64,000 bases of DNA. It comes from Agelaius tricolor (lineage: Eukaryota > Chordata > Aves > Passeriformes > Icteridae). The notes below the pieces were generated by a model. It was not told the DNA's origin. It saw only the letters and a list, made by a program, of their open reading frames with translations, and searched no databases. A program made the translations under genes and the position numbers. Positions within the stretch are counted from its first letter, which is position 1; each line of letters begins with the position of its first letter. This document shows, piece by piece, positions 24,915-34,145 of this stretch. The DNA lies in the NCBI GenBank assembly GCA_023055355.1, contig JALJCS010000038.1, forward strand, positions 2,542,001 to 2,606,000. Reading direction: 5' to 3'.

Positions 24915-25168
24915 AGAGATGTTTTTTTCCAGTGAGCTCTTGAGCAGAGAGGAGATTCACCAGCAGCCTTGTCCTTGCTTCTCCACATTTTACATCATTT
25001 TTCTGCTGAGCTATCTCGTGGCTGCTGCTCAGCTCTAATCACACTTGTGCTGTCTCTGAGGCCTGCCTTTTGCAGCTTTCCCAAAACCCTCTGAATTTAC
25101 AGATTCCCACAGTCAGAGATGTTTTTTTCCAGCGAACTCTTGAGCAGAGAGGAGATTCACTGGCAGCC
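24915..25168. repeat. Spaced direct repeat, 54 bp, 200 bp apart
   Basis: The sequence beginning agagatgtttttttccag at 24915 recurs at 25115 for about 54 bases, through gcagagaggagattcac, with few differences. The 146 bases between the copies are unrelated to them, so this is a direct repeat flanking unique DNA. Confidence 0.9.
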
Positions 25169-25655
25169 AGGCCATTGTCTGCCACAGCACTGGCAGCTCA
25201 TCCAGGAAAAGCTTTGGGCAGCTTGGGATTCCCCCAGGAACACCCCTGCAATCAGGAGAAGCAGCCCAGCAGCACCTGGCAGAGCCCAGGTGTTGCTTTG
25301 AATTTTTATTTTAAGGTTTTCTGAGTTTTCTGATGTTTACATCCTCGTAACGAACTTTTCTACACACTTTATGGAAATAATTTATTGTTTTGCGTTCTCG
25401 TGTGGAGGAAGAGAACTTTAATGGATTGTTGGCATGCTCAGTGTCATTGGAGAGGTGGCACTTTCACCCTCCAATCCTCTGGGAATTTGGGAAATCTATA
25501 AATGTTAAGAGTCAGAAAAACAAAAACCCCTGTTTTTACCTTGGAAAGAGCAGCAAACCCCACATTGGGGTTGTTTTGTGTCCCACAGCAACACCCAGGG
25601 AGCACCTGCTGAGTTTGCCCCAGTTTCACAGCAGGTCAAAGCAATCCTGGCAAAT
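25169..25655. other. Intronic sequence, nothing seen
   Basis: Leads into the 29-bp array. It supplies the non-repeat first part of a long spurious open frame that continues through the array. Confidence 0.5.
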
Positions 25656-26737
25656 CCCAGTTCCAAGGTGCATTTCCCAATTTCCCCAGCCCCAAGGTGC
25701 ATTTCCCAATTTCCCCAGCTCCAAGGTGCATTTCCCAATTTCCCCAGCCCCAAGGTGCCTTTCCCAATTTCCACAGCTCCAAGGTGCATTTCCCAATTTC
25801 CCCGGTTCCAAGGCACATTTCCCAATTTCCCCAGCTCCAAGGTGCATTTCCCAATTTCCACGGTTCCAAGGTGCATTTCCCAATTTCCCCAGCTCCAAGG
25901 CGCATTTCCCAATTTCCCCAGCTCCAAGGCGCATTTCCCAATTTCCCCAACTCCAAGGTGCATTTCCCAATTTCCCCAGCCCCAAGGTGCATTTCCCAAT
26001 TTCCCCAGCTCCAAGGTGCATTTCCCAATTTCCCCAGCCCCAAGGTGCATTTCCCAATTTCCCCAGCTCCAAGGTGCATTTCCCAATTTCCACGGTTCCA
26101 AGGTGCATTTCCCATTTCCCCAACTCCAAGGTGCATTTCCCAATTTCCCCAGCCCCAAGGTGCATTTCCCAATTTCCCCAGCTCCAAGGTGCATTTCCCA
26201 ATTTCCCACAGCTCCAAGGTGCATTTCCCAATTTCCCCAGCTCCAAGGTGCATTTCCCAATTTTCACAGTTCCAAGGTGCATTTCCCAATTTCCACGGTT
26301 CCAAGGTGCATTTCCCAATTTCCCCAGCTCCAAGGCGCATTTCCCAATTTCCACAGCTCCAAGGTGCATTTCCCAATTTCCCCAACTCCAAGGTGCATTT
26401 CCCAATTTCCCCAGCTCCAAGGTGCATTTCCCAATTTCCACGGTTCCAAGGTGCATTTCCCAATTTCCCCAGCTCCAAGGTGCATTTCCCAATTTCCCCG
26501 GTTCCAAGGCGCATTTCCCAATTTCCACAGCTCCAAGGTGCATTTCCCAATTTCCACAGCTCCAAGGTGCATTTCCCAATTTCCATAGCTCCAAGGTGCA
26601 TTTCCCAATTTCCACAGCTCCAAGGTGCATTTCCCAATTTCCACAGCTCCAGGGTGCATTTCCCAATTTCCATGGTTCCAAGGTGCCTTTCCCAATTTCC
26701 CCAGCTCCAGGGTGCATTTCCCAATTTCCCCAGCTCC
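25656..26737. repeat. 29-bp minisatellite, about 37 copies
   Basis: Head-to-tail copies of ccaaggtgcatttcccaatt plus tccccagct, a 29-bp unit. Recurrent variants are agct/agcc, ccccag/ccacag/ccacgg, and ggtgca/ggcgca, with a two-base loss near 26112 and a one-base gain near 26208. The plus strand is strongly C-rich over G. The unit has no stop in most registers, so open frames of 336-464 codons on plus and 251-376 codons on minus pass through it. They translate to 29-residue repeats and are artefacts of the array, not genes. Confidence 0.97.
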
Positions 26738-27975
26738 CTGCACCCCTCAGCTGCACCCCAGGAGTGCTCCCTGCATCACTGTGAGCCCCCCCTGCAGTGC
26801 TGAGGCTGCAAATCCAAATGAGCCCAAATCTGCCAAACCATCAGAGCTTTCACAGCCTGAGGAAAACCCTCCTAGAGATCTGCTGGAGCATCAATATTCT
26901 CCAGAAAAACTCAGCGTGGGGCTTGTTTCCTTAAATCACAAACAATTCCAGGCCCTTAAATCACAAACAATTCCACCTCCCTAAAAATTTAAACCCATAC
27001 GATTTTTAAATTGATTTATTATGGATACACCTGTATTTCAGCAGCTGGTTCTTCTCCCCAGATGAAAGCCCCTTTCCCAAGTTTATCCCACAAAACCTCT
27101 GGGCATCAGCAATATTGGGATACAGAGCTGCTGCTTCACTCCTTTAATATCCCACAGCTCCTTGGGATCTGATTTATAACTATAGCAGAAAACCTTATTG
27201 GAATCAAAACTAATTTATAGACTCAGGAGGGGGAAAAAAAAACCCACAAAAAACCCTGACATCTTCTAGATCACACACCGTCGCTGTAAATCAATTTCCA
27301 TTCTGTGCCCCTGGTGCAAGCTGCTCCCAGCCTGGGTGAATAAATGCCAGGAGTAATGAGTTTGGAAACAACCAGCAACAAAGAAATGACAGCCACTGAA
27401 AAATCCTCCCCCTGCCAGGAAAGCCCAAGTGCAGATTAAAGCAATTACCAAAACCCAAGTGATGAGGCAGAGGAGATGGGGAATTTGAACAAGGAGCTGA
27501 TTTTCTGTCTTTTTTTTTTTGGTCTGTTTTACCTTCCCCTTCCAAACAAAGCCACAGCAGGTGCTCAGTCCTCTCCTCCCCAGCAAATGAGGAGCTCCTC
27601 ATTGCTGAAGGGGCAGTTTTGATGAAATTTGATGAAGAGCAGCAATTTTGGATGTGGGTAAGGAATATCCCAGAGATTTGGGGCAGGGAAAGCTCCTGGA
27701 AATCAGGAGAGGGCTGGGCATGGAAAGGGACAGCAAAGAGCCTCCCCTAAGGCAGCCAGCACCCACAAAAACATCCTGGGGTGCAAATTTCCTGCAGGAG
27801 ATCAATTCCCTCTGCTTCTTTCTGCCCTGCCTTGCTGCAGTTTGAAGATTCTCCTCATCAATGGTGCCTCATCCCCCTGCAGGTTTGGGCTTTGGGGGTG
27901 GAAAACGTCATTTCACAGCCAAATCCAGCTGGAGAAACACCACAGCAGGGCACTAAATGCACCACAGCCACCTCC
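26738..27975. other. Intronic sequence, no gene seen
   Basis: Contains a two-copy repeat of ccttaaatcacaaacaattc at about 26930-26974. Otherwise ordinary intronic sequence. Confidence 0.5.
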
Positions 27976-28078
27976 TCACACAGCAGCACTGGAAATGTCA
28001 CCAAAAAAAAATCTCGTTTTTCAATTTTTCACACAGCAGCACTGGAAACGTCACCAAAAAAAATCTCATTTTTCAACA
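27976..28078. repeat. 53-bp tandem duplication
   Basis: The sequence from tcacacagcagcactggaaa at 27976 is repeated at 28029, including the A-run and the following tctcgtttttcaa/tctcatttttcaa segment. Confidence 0.9.
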
Positions 28079-29140
28079 TGAATAAGGTGGATGAGCAGTG
28101 GGTAAGAAGTTTTGAGGTGCTCTGTATCAACAAGAGCACAGCCAGCTGAGAAACACAACTTGCAAACTTTGCCCAAAGACCTGAACATCCTCCAAGTGTG
28201 ACCTCCTGGGTGCAAGCATCCCTGCAGAAGGCCTGGCTGTCACCAAGAAGATGCTTCCAGTGCCATCTGCTCCTCTTTGGAAGCCTCAGCTCCAGGGGCA
28301 GAGACAAAACCCTTTGTTTACCAAACCTGTGCTCCTCAAGGCATCTCCTGGTGCTGGCTCTGCCTCCCTCACTGGGATTTCCACTCACAAAGAGGTTTGG
28401 GATGCTCAAGGATGAAGATAAAGGGGTGTAAAATCATCCACTTCTACTATTTCCAAAGATCAAATCCAAACACAAAGTCTGGCTGACAGCAATCAGCTCA
28501 GGATCAACCAGAAAACACTGAGATAAAAATTGAATAAATGAACTCCCAAGAAGGTGCAATCGTGGATGAAAGCAGGGCCCAGGTGAGACTTTGATGCTCA
28601 GGGCATCAAAGCCCTGTCCATGGCAGAGGACACAGGCACTTCCAGAGGCACACACATCCCACCTGGGGATTCTTTGGGGCTGTTTCTGTCGAGTTTCCAA
28701 AGAATCTGGCAGCTGCAGCCAAGGATCCCAACAGCCCCTGATAAGGAGTGATGCTCTGACCACTGGAATCGCTTGATGTATGGAACTAATTTGAATTTCT
28801 GCATCAGAAATGCAAATTCAGCCCTGGGGCCATTCTCCTGGATGTGGCTGCTGGCACACACAGTGCTCCAGAGGTAAGTTTTATAGAAAATAAGAGCAAA
28901 ACTAATTACTGCTCCCAGAGCTCTGAAGCTTTTGTTGCAGCTCAGGAGGGAAAGAAACAAAAGACTGGTGTGAAAAACCACCAGGGTGACTGGTATTTGT
29001 CTGCCACGAAGAAAAGCCTGGCTAAGACAGATCTGCTGCATTCAGGGCAGTGAAAGGCAGTGCCAGGTCCCATCTGTCCCTGTCTGGTGTGCAGGGAGGG
29101 GGGGTGCTGGCTGGGAGGAGGTGGGTGCCAGGGCAGGGCT
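28079..29140. other. Intronic sequence, nothing seen
   Basis: Ordinary intronic sequence up to the 20-bp array. No exon or mobile-element end was recognised. Confidence 0.5.
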
Positions 29141-29840
29141 CTCCAGAGCACCCAGGGGTTCCTCAGAGCATCCAGGGACTCCTCAGAGCACCCAGGGGTT
29201 CCTCAGAGCACCCAGGGGTTCCTCAGAGCACCCAGGGAATCCTCAGAGCATCCAGGGAATCCTCAAAGCACCCAGGGGTTCCTCAAAGCACCCAGGGAGT
29301 CCTCAAAGCACCCAGGGGTTCCTCAGAGCACCCAGAGATTCCTCAGAGCACCCAGGGAATCCTCAGAGCACCCAGGGGTTCCTCAGAGCACCCAGGGGTT
29401 CCTCAACTCACCCAGGGATTCCTCAGAGCACTCAGGGGTTCCTCAAAGCACCCAGGGGTTCCTCAGAGCATCCAGGGAGTCCTCAAAGCACCCAGAGATT
29501 CCTCAGAGCACCCAGGGAATCCTCAGAGCACCCAGGGAGTCCTCAAAGCACCCAGAGATTCCTCAAAGCATCCAGAGATTCTCCAGAGCACCCAGGGGTT
29601 CCTCAGAGCACCCAGAGATTCCTCAGACCACCCAGGGGCTCCTCAGAGCACCCAGGGGTTCCTCAGAGCACCCAGAGATTCCTCAGAGCATCCAGGGACT
29701 ACTCAGAGCATCCAGGGACTACTCAGAGCACCCAGAGATTCCTCAGAGCACCCAGGGGTTCCTCAGAGCACCCAGGGACTCCTCAGAGCACCCAGAGATT
29801 CCTCAGAGCACCCAGGGGTTCCTCAAAGCACCCAGGGGTT
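29141..29840. repeat. 20-bp minisatellite, 35 copies without indels
   Basis: Consensus cctcagagcacccaggggtt. All units are exactly 20 bp across 700 bases. Variation is by substitution only: cctcagagca/cctcaaagca, and second halves ggggtt, gagatt, ggaat, ggagt and ggact. The same half-unit variants recur at separated positions, as expected from repeat shuffling. Three overlapping plus-strand open frames (275-318 codons) through the array translate to a 20-residue period and are not genes. Confidence 0.97.
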
Positions 29841-29845
29841 CCTCT

Positions 29846-30262
29846 CACCTCAGCTCCCTCCAGGGCTGGGTGCTCTGGGGTTTATAAAACAGGACTATGG
29901 AAAGTTCTGGGGTTTATAAAACAGGACTCCCCAAGTTCTTAAAAGAACTCAAGCTCTTAAAAACTTTAAGAACCCCAGGGTTCTTAAACAGGACTCTCCC
30001 AAACTCTGGGGTTTTTAAAACAGGACTCTCCAAAGCTCTGGTGTTTTTAAAACAGGACTGTCCAAAACTCTGGGGTTTATAAAAAGGACTCTCCCAAACT
30101 CTGGGGTTTATAGAACAGGACTCTCCAAACTCTGAGGTTTTTATAAAACAGGACTCTCCCAAACTCTGGGGTTTATAAAACTCTGGGACTCTCCACAGCA
30201 CCCAGGGATTCCTCACACCTCAGCTCCCTCCAGGGCTGGGTGCCCTGGGGTTTATAAAACAC
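29846..30262. repeat. ~32-bp minisatellite (about 9 copies) flanked by a 50-bp direct repeat
   Basis: The units resemble ggggtttataaaacaggact followed by ctcccaaactct, with length variation. The outer 50 bp, cacctcagctccctccaggg and onward to ctggggtttataaaaca, occurs on both sides, at about 29846-29892 and 30215-30262, so the array lies between two copies of its own flank. The part at 29934-29988 is rearranged and forms two hairpins, listed separately. Confidence 0.9.
29934..29988. repeat. Two adjacent perfect inverted repeats inside the ~32-bp array
   Basis: At 29934-29949 agttctt-aa-aagaact has 7-bp perfect arms. At 29965-29988 tttaagaaccc-ca-gggttcttaaa has 11-bp perfect arms with a 2-base loop. 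The left arm of the second is the reverse complement of the array's own gggttctta-type sequence, so a piece of the array has been copied in inverted orientation. Confidence 0.9.
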
Positions 30263-30350
30263 TGATGTGTAAAGAATTTGGAGAATTTCTGGGAATGAGC
30301 CAGGTTTTTTAAAAGAAGGAACATTCCTGAGGCAGGAGGAGAGGCAGCAG

Positions 30351-30835
30351 CATGTAATTTTTGAATATATTTTAAATGTAATTTTTTATAAATTTTAAAT
30401 GTAATTTTAATATATTTTAAATGTAATTTTTAATATGTTTTAAATATAATTTTTAACATATTTTAAATTTAATTTTTATATATTTTAAATTGAATTTTTA
30501 TATGTTTAAAATGCAATTTTTTGTATTTTAAATGTAATTTTTATATGTTTAAAATGTAATTTTGATTTATTTTAAATGTAATTTTTTATATATTTTAAAT
30601 GTAATTTTGATAAATTTTAAATGTAATTTTTAATATGTTTTAAATGTAATTTTTAACATACTTTAAATGTAATTTTTAACATATTTTACATGTAATTTTA
30701 ATATATTTTAAATTTAATTTTTATATGTTTAAAATGCAATTTTGATATATTTTAAATGTAATTTTTAAATGTTTAAAATGTAATTTTGATATATTTTAAA
30801 TGTAATTTTTAAATTTTTAATGCAATTTTAATATC
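30351..30835. repeat. AT-rich minisatellite, ~22-bp unit
   Basis: About 20 copies of ttttaaatgtaatttttaat with length variation of 20-24 bp (tatatg, tatatt and acatat variants). Composition is over 85 percent A+T by eye. It directly follows the GC-rich 20-bp and 32-bp arrays. Confidence 0.9.
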
Positions 30836-31841
30836 TTCTTTATTAAAAGCTACTGTGCCCAACACTGGCTTGTGTGACTGAAGGAGAAACCCACTCTGTG
30901 CAAAGCCTGGCAGAAGTGCAAGGGAAGCATTTTCCCAGTGATTGACAAGATAAAGCCTCCCCCTGATTGACAGGACAAAAGACTTTTGTTTTCAGCTGAT
31001 AGGCAATGCAGTAATTTTCTTTAAACGGCATCTTTTCTCCCCAGGTCCTTCTGGAAAAAGCACAACCCACAGGCTGGAGCCCATATTGAGCTGTATTGAT
31101 CCCCTGCCCTGGGGAGGAGGCTGAAAGCCAATGATCACCACATTTTCCATGGTCCAGAGCCTGAAGAACCCAAGAAAATCGATTATTTGAGAGCCAAGGC
31201 TGCTCCTGCAGGAGACACAATCCCTGTGCAAACAGGGACATCTCACCCCATCAGCCTCGAGCCTGCCCTGAGAGCAAATCCTGCCCATCCCTGCCTGTTC
31301 TCCTCTGTTTCCTGCTCTCACCAGCTCCCCTTGTCCAGCAACAAACAACAAAAATCAATTCAAGCCATGAATGCTCTGGTGACAAATCCATGCTGCACAT
31401 CCCAAACTGCAGAAACCCTGACCCTGCCAACGCTTCCGTGGAGAAGAAATTCCATGCACGGAGAAGAAATTCCACGCAGAAAACTCATCCCAAGGTTGAA
31501 CCCTTCTCCTCAGGAATGGCCTTTCCAGCTGGGACTGCAGAAAATGGGTGTCACCCCCTCCATGTGACCTTCAGGGCTGATAAAATGTGGGTGTCCCCTC
31601 GTTTGTGTGACCTTCTCAGGCAGCCCCGGGGCCGAATTATTCATTTTGGGGGATGCCAGCAAGGAGGGTGGGACACCAGCAAGGTGGACAGTTCCCAGCT
31701 CTCAGAATAAAAATCTCACCAGGTTAAATATAATTTTAAATGAGGACAAAGCACACTGTGTAAAAATTAAAAAAAAAAAATTAATCTCAAGTAATTTGAT
31801 TTTTAAACAAAACTATCAGCTGCATTTAAGCCAAAATTAGG

Positions 31842-31844
<3 letters not shown>
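30836..31844. other. Intronic sequence, no gene seen
   Basis: Mixed intronic sequence. A small repeat, gagaagaaattccatgcacg / gagaagaaattccacgc, lies at about 31441-31477. No exon was recognised. Confidence 0.5.

Positions 31845-31876
<32 letters not shown>
31845..31876. repeat. Poly-T tract, 32 bases
   Basis: An uninterrupted run of T. No retrotransposon body is recognisable next to it, so I do not call it a retroposon tail. Length in the assembly may be unreliable. Confidence 0.9.
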
Positions 31877-31879
<3 letters not shown>

Positions 31880-32006
31880 GAAGAGTTTGTCTGGAGAATT
31901 AAATAAGATGAGAAATTCCCTTGCATTGCTGTGACAGTGAGGAAGATGCTTTGCTGTGCTGTGAGAGCATGAGGAACAGATCCCGGCTATCCACGGGTTA
32001 TATCAG

Positions 32007-32163
32007 TATTTATAATATAAATAACATGCTAAGTTATAAGTTACAATATAAATAATAAACTAAGTTATATTTATAATATAAATAACACACTAAGTCATTT
32101 ACCCCAGGGAAAATGACTAAGAATATGCAACAACACACAAAGTCATTCACCCCAGAGAAATCC
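32007..32163. repeat. Small AT-rich tandem cluster
   Basis: Three imperfect copies of ataatataaataacatgcta (about 32 bp each) are followed by a duplicated aagtcatttaccccagggaa / aagtcattcaccccagagaa pair about 47 bases apart. Confidence 0.7.
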
Positions 32164-32355
32164 CACCACGTTCACCTGAGGGGCAAAATCTGAGTGAGAA
32201 CATGGGACAACCAAACCCAACTCTCAGAAACCATGTAGGACAAATAAAAATCTGAAGGTTTATGACCAAAATCACAAGATTTAAGCTCATTTTCCTGAGT
32301 CACCACCCAGCCTGACCCTGCCAAGGAGCAGAAAACACACAGAGGTAGGAACTGC

Positions 32356-32820
32356 ACCAGCAGCTCTCTGTGAGCTCCTGAAAAATAAAATAAAATAAAT
32401 AAATTTAAATAAATAAATAAATAAATAAATAAAGTAATAATAATTTAAAAATAATAATGATGATAATAATAATAATGATAATGATACTACTACTACTAAT
32501 AATAATAATAATAATAAAAATAATAATCCATAAGCAAAGGAACAGAAACATTATGGTTTGCCTGTGAATAATGACTTGGGACAGGGGGAACAGAGACCAG
32601 CAGCTCTCTGTAAGCTCCTGAAAAATAAAATAAAATAAAATAATAAATAAAATAAAATAAAATAAAATATAGTAATAATAATAATAAAAAAATAAAATAA
32701 TGATAATAATTATAATAATACTAATACTACTACTACTAATAATAATCCATCCATAAGCAAAGGAACAGAAAAATTATGGTTTGCCTGTGAATAATGACTT
32801 GGGACAGGGGGAACAGAGAC
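32356..32820. repeat. 240-bp tandem duplication containing (AAAT)/(AAT) microsatellites
   Basis: Copy 1 starts at 32356 (accagcagctctctgtgagc) and copy 2 at 32596. Each consists of a unique start, an A/T microsatellite block ending in ctactactaataataa-type units, and a unique end (agcaaaggaacagaaa to gacagggggaacagagac). The unique parts are nearly identical while the microsatellite blocks differ in length and pattern. The duplication is therefore young relative to microsatellite turnover. Confidence 0.93.
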
Positions 32821-33040
32821 ACCCAGGCCTGGGTAATGGCACAGTTCACATCTGTCTCCATCACTCTGCATCTCCCTGAGAAGTTCATACATATTTAAAA
32901 AGGCCAAGAGCTCCATCACTCCTCACTTCTTACAATATCACAAGATTGGAGTCCATCAGGGAGAGAAAGGCAAAGAAAGCAGCACAGGGGTGGAAATGGC
33001 ACTGATTGAATCCTGGTCCTGTCTCTCTGAAGGGGTTTTG

Positions 33041-33250
33041 GGGATGGGATGGGATGGGATGGGATGGGATGGGATGGGATGGGATGGGATGGGATGGGAT
33101 GGGATAAGGAGATTTGGATGAGATGGGATGAGGAGGTTGGGATGGGCTGGGATGAGAAGGTTTGGATGGGATGGGATGAGGAGATTTGGATGGGACAGGG
33201 AGATTTGGTCTGGGATGGGATGGGATGAGGAGATTTGGATGGGATAGGAT
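33041..33250. repeat. (GGGAT)13 and degenerate continuation
   Basis: Thirteen perfect GGGAT units run from 33041 to 33105. They are followed by about 145 bases of a longer degenerate repeat built from gggatgaggagatttggat. The G-runs of three every five bases on one strand are the arrangement needed for G-quadruplex folding. It is on the plus strand, so the VAV2 transcript carries the C-rich complement. Confidence 0.95.
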
Positions 33251-33849
33251 GAGTGTATCTTGTGTATGAGCCCTTTTGGGGGGATTTCTGCCAGATGGGT
33301 GGATAAAAAAGGCAAGGCTTGAGCACAGCTTGAGGCTTGTGATGCTGAAAATCAGGAAAATTGATGGCACTGCCCTGCAGGCTGGGGAGAGCCTCCATGG
33401 AGCTTCATCCCTCCAGGTGGACACGAGGTGACAAAGGCAGCACCGCCAAGGAGTTCACCACACTCAAATCAAACCAAAAAACAGGAATTGAGGCAAAGCA
33501 CAACCCCAGCTCCAGAGGGACAAGCCCATCCCCTGTGTTCCCATCCCACAGGGAGGTCCAGACACTGAATTTCTCCATGTCAGCTCTTTCTTAACCAGGC
33601 AAAAGCCAGCTGGAGCAGGAGGGGACAAAAAAAAAAAAACCAAAACCACTGGTTCTCCATTAATTTCAAAGCTGTTCAAGAACTTATTGCTCCACACTGG
33701 TGCATCCACACGTGAGCAGCATGTGCAGCTCTTTTCTCTCTGCCATGCTCCAGCAGCTCCTGTGTCTTTAGGGGCTGGGGTCCCACCACTGCTAACAGGG
33801 ATTTAATTCACCCTCACTAATATTTTATCCATGGTATTAGGTCATGTTT
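33251..33849. other. Intronic sequence, nothing seen
   Basis: Ordinary intronic sequence with a short A-run near 33628. No feature is supported. Confidence 0.5.
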
Positions 33850-34145
33850 TCCCTTTCCACTTGAAAGGCATCCCCAGCTTTCTTGGCAGCAGTGAAATTA
33901 ATAGAGAAATCATTAGAAAGCAGAAGGGCTGGGGCCGTGCAAATCGCACGGCGCTCGAGATTATTTCCAAACAATCAAATTAATTGGTGTCATCAGCCAC
34001 GAGCAGCAGCACCCAGAGAGCTGGCATTAAAAAACATGGAAGATTATTGACAGCCCCGTGCCTCCTCATACATAAAACATGGGGTGGAATTGTTTTATTT
34101 GATTATTTCCTATGCATGAAGGCTCTGCCCTGCACGGGGGGTCGG
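33850..34145. promoter_or_regulatory. Unique, CpG-retaining segment (candidate conserved non-coding element)
   Basis: Non-repetitive sequence with features typical of conserved non-coding DNA: homeodomain-type ATTA cores (aaattaattgg at about 33977), an octamer-like gtgcaaat, and clustered CpGs around 33936-33957. An inverted repeat ccgtgc-aaatc-gcacgg with perfect 6-bp arms lies at 33935-33951. The regulatory reading is inference from composition only. Confidence 0.3.

Noticed and set aside
25390..26784. 464-codon plus-strand open frame (with 251-376 codon frames on minus)
   Set aside because: It is open only because the 29-bp unit lacks stops. Translation is a 29-residue repeat in several frames at once, with no domain, splice context or codon bias.
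28986..29942. 318-, 289- and 275-codon overlapping frames
   Set aside because: All three plus frames are open through the same 20-bp array, which cannot be coding in all of them. Explained by repeat structure.
31845..31876. Poly-T considered as the tail of a processed retrocopy on minus
   Set aside because: No gene-like sequence or target-site duplication next to it.
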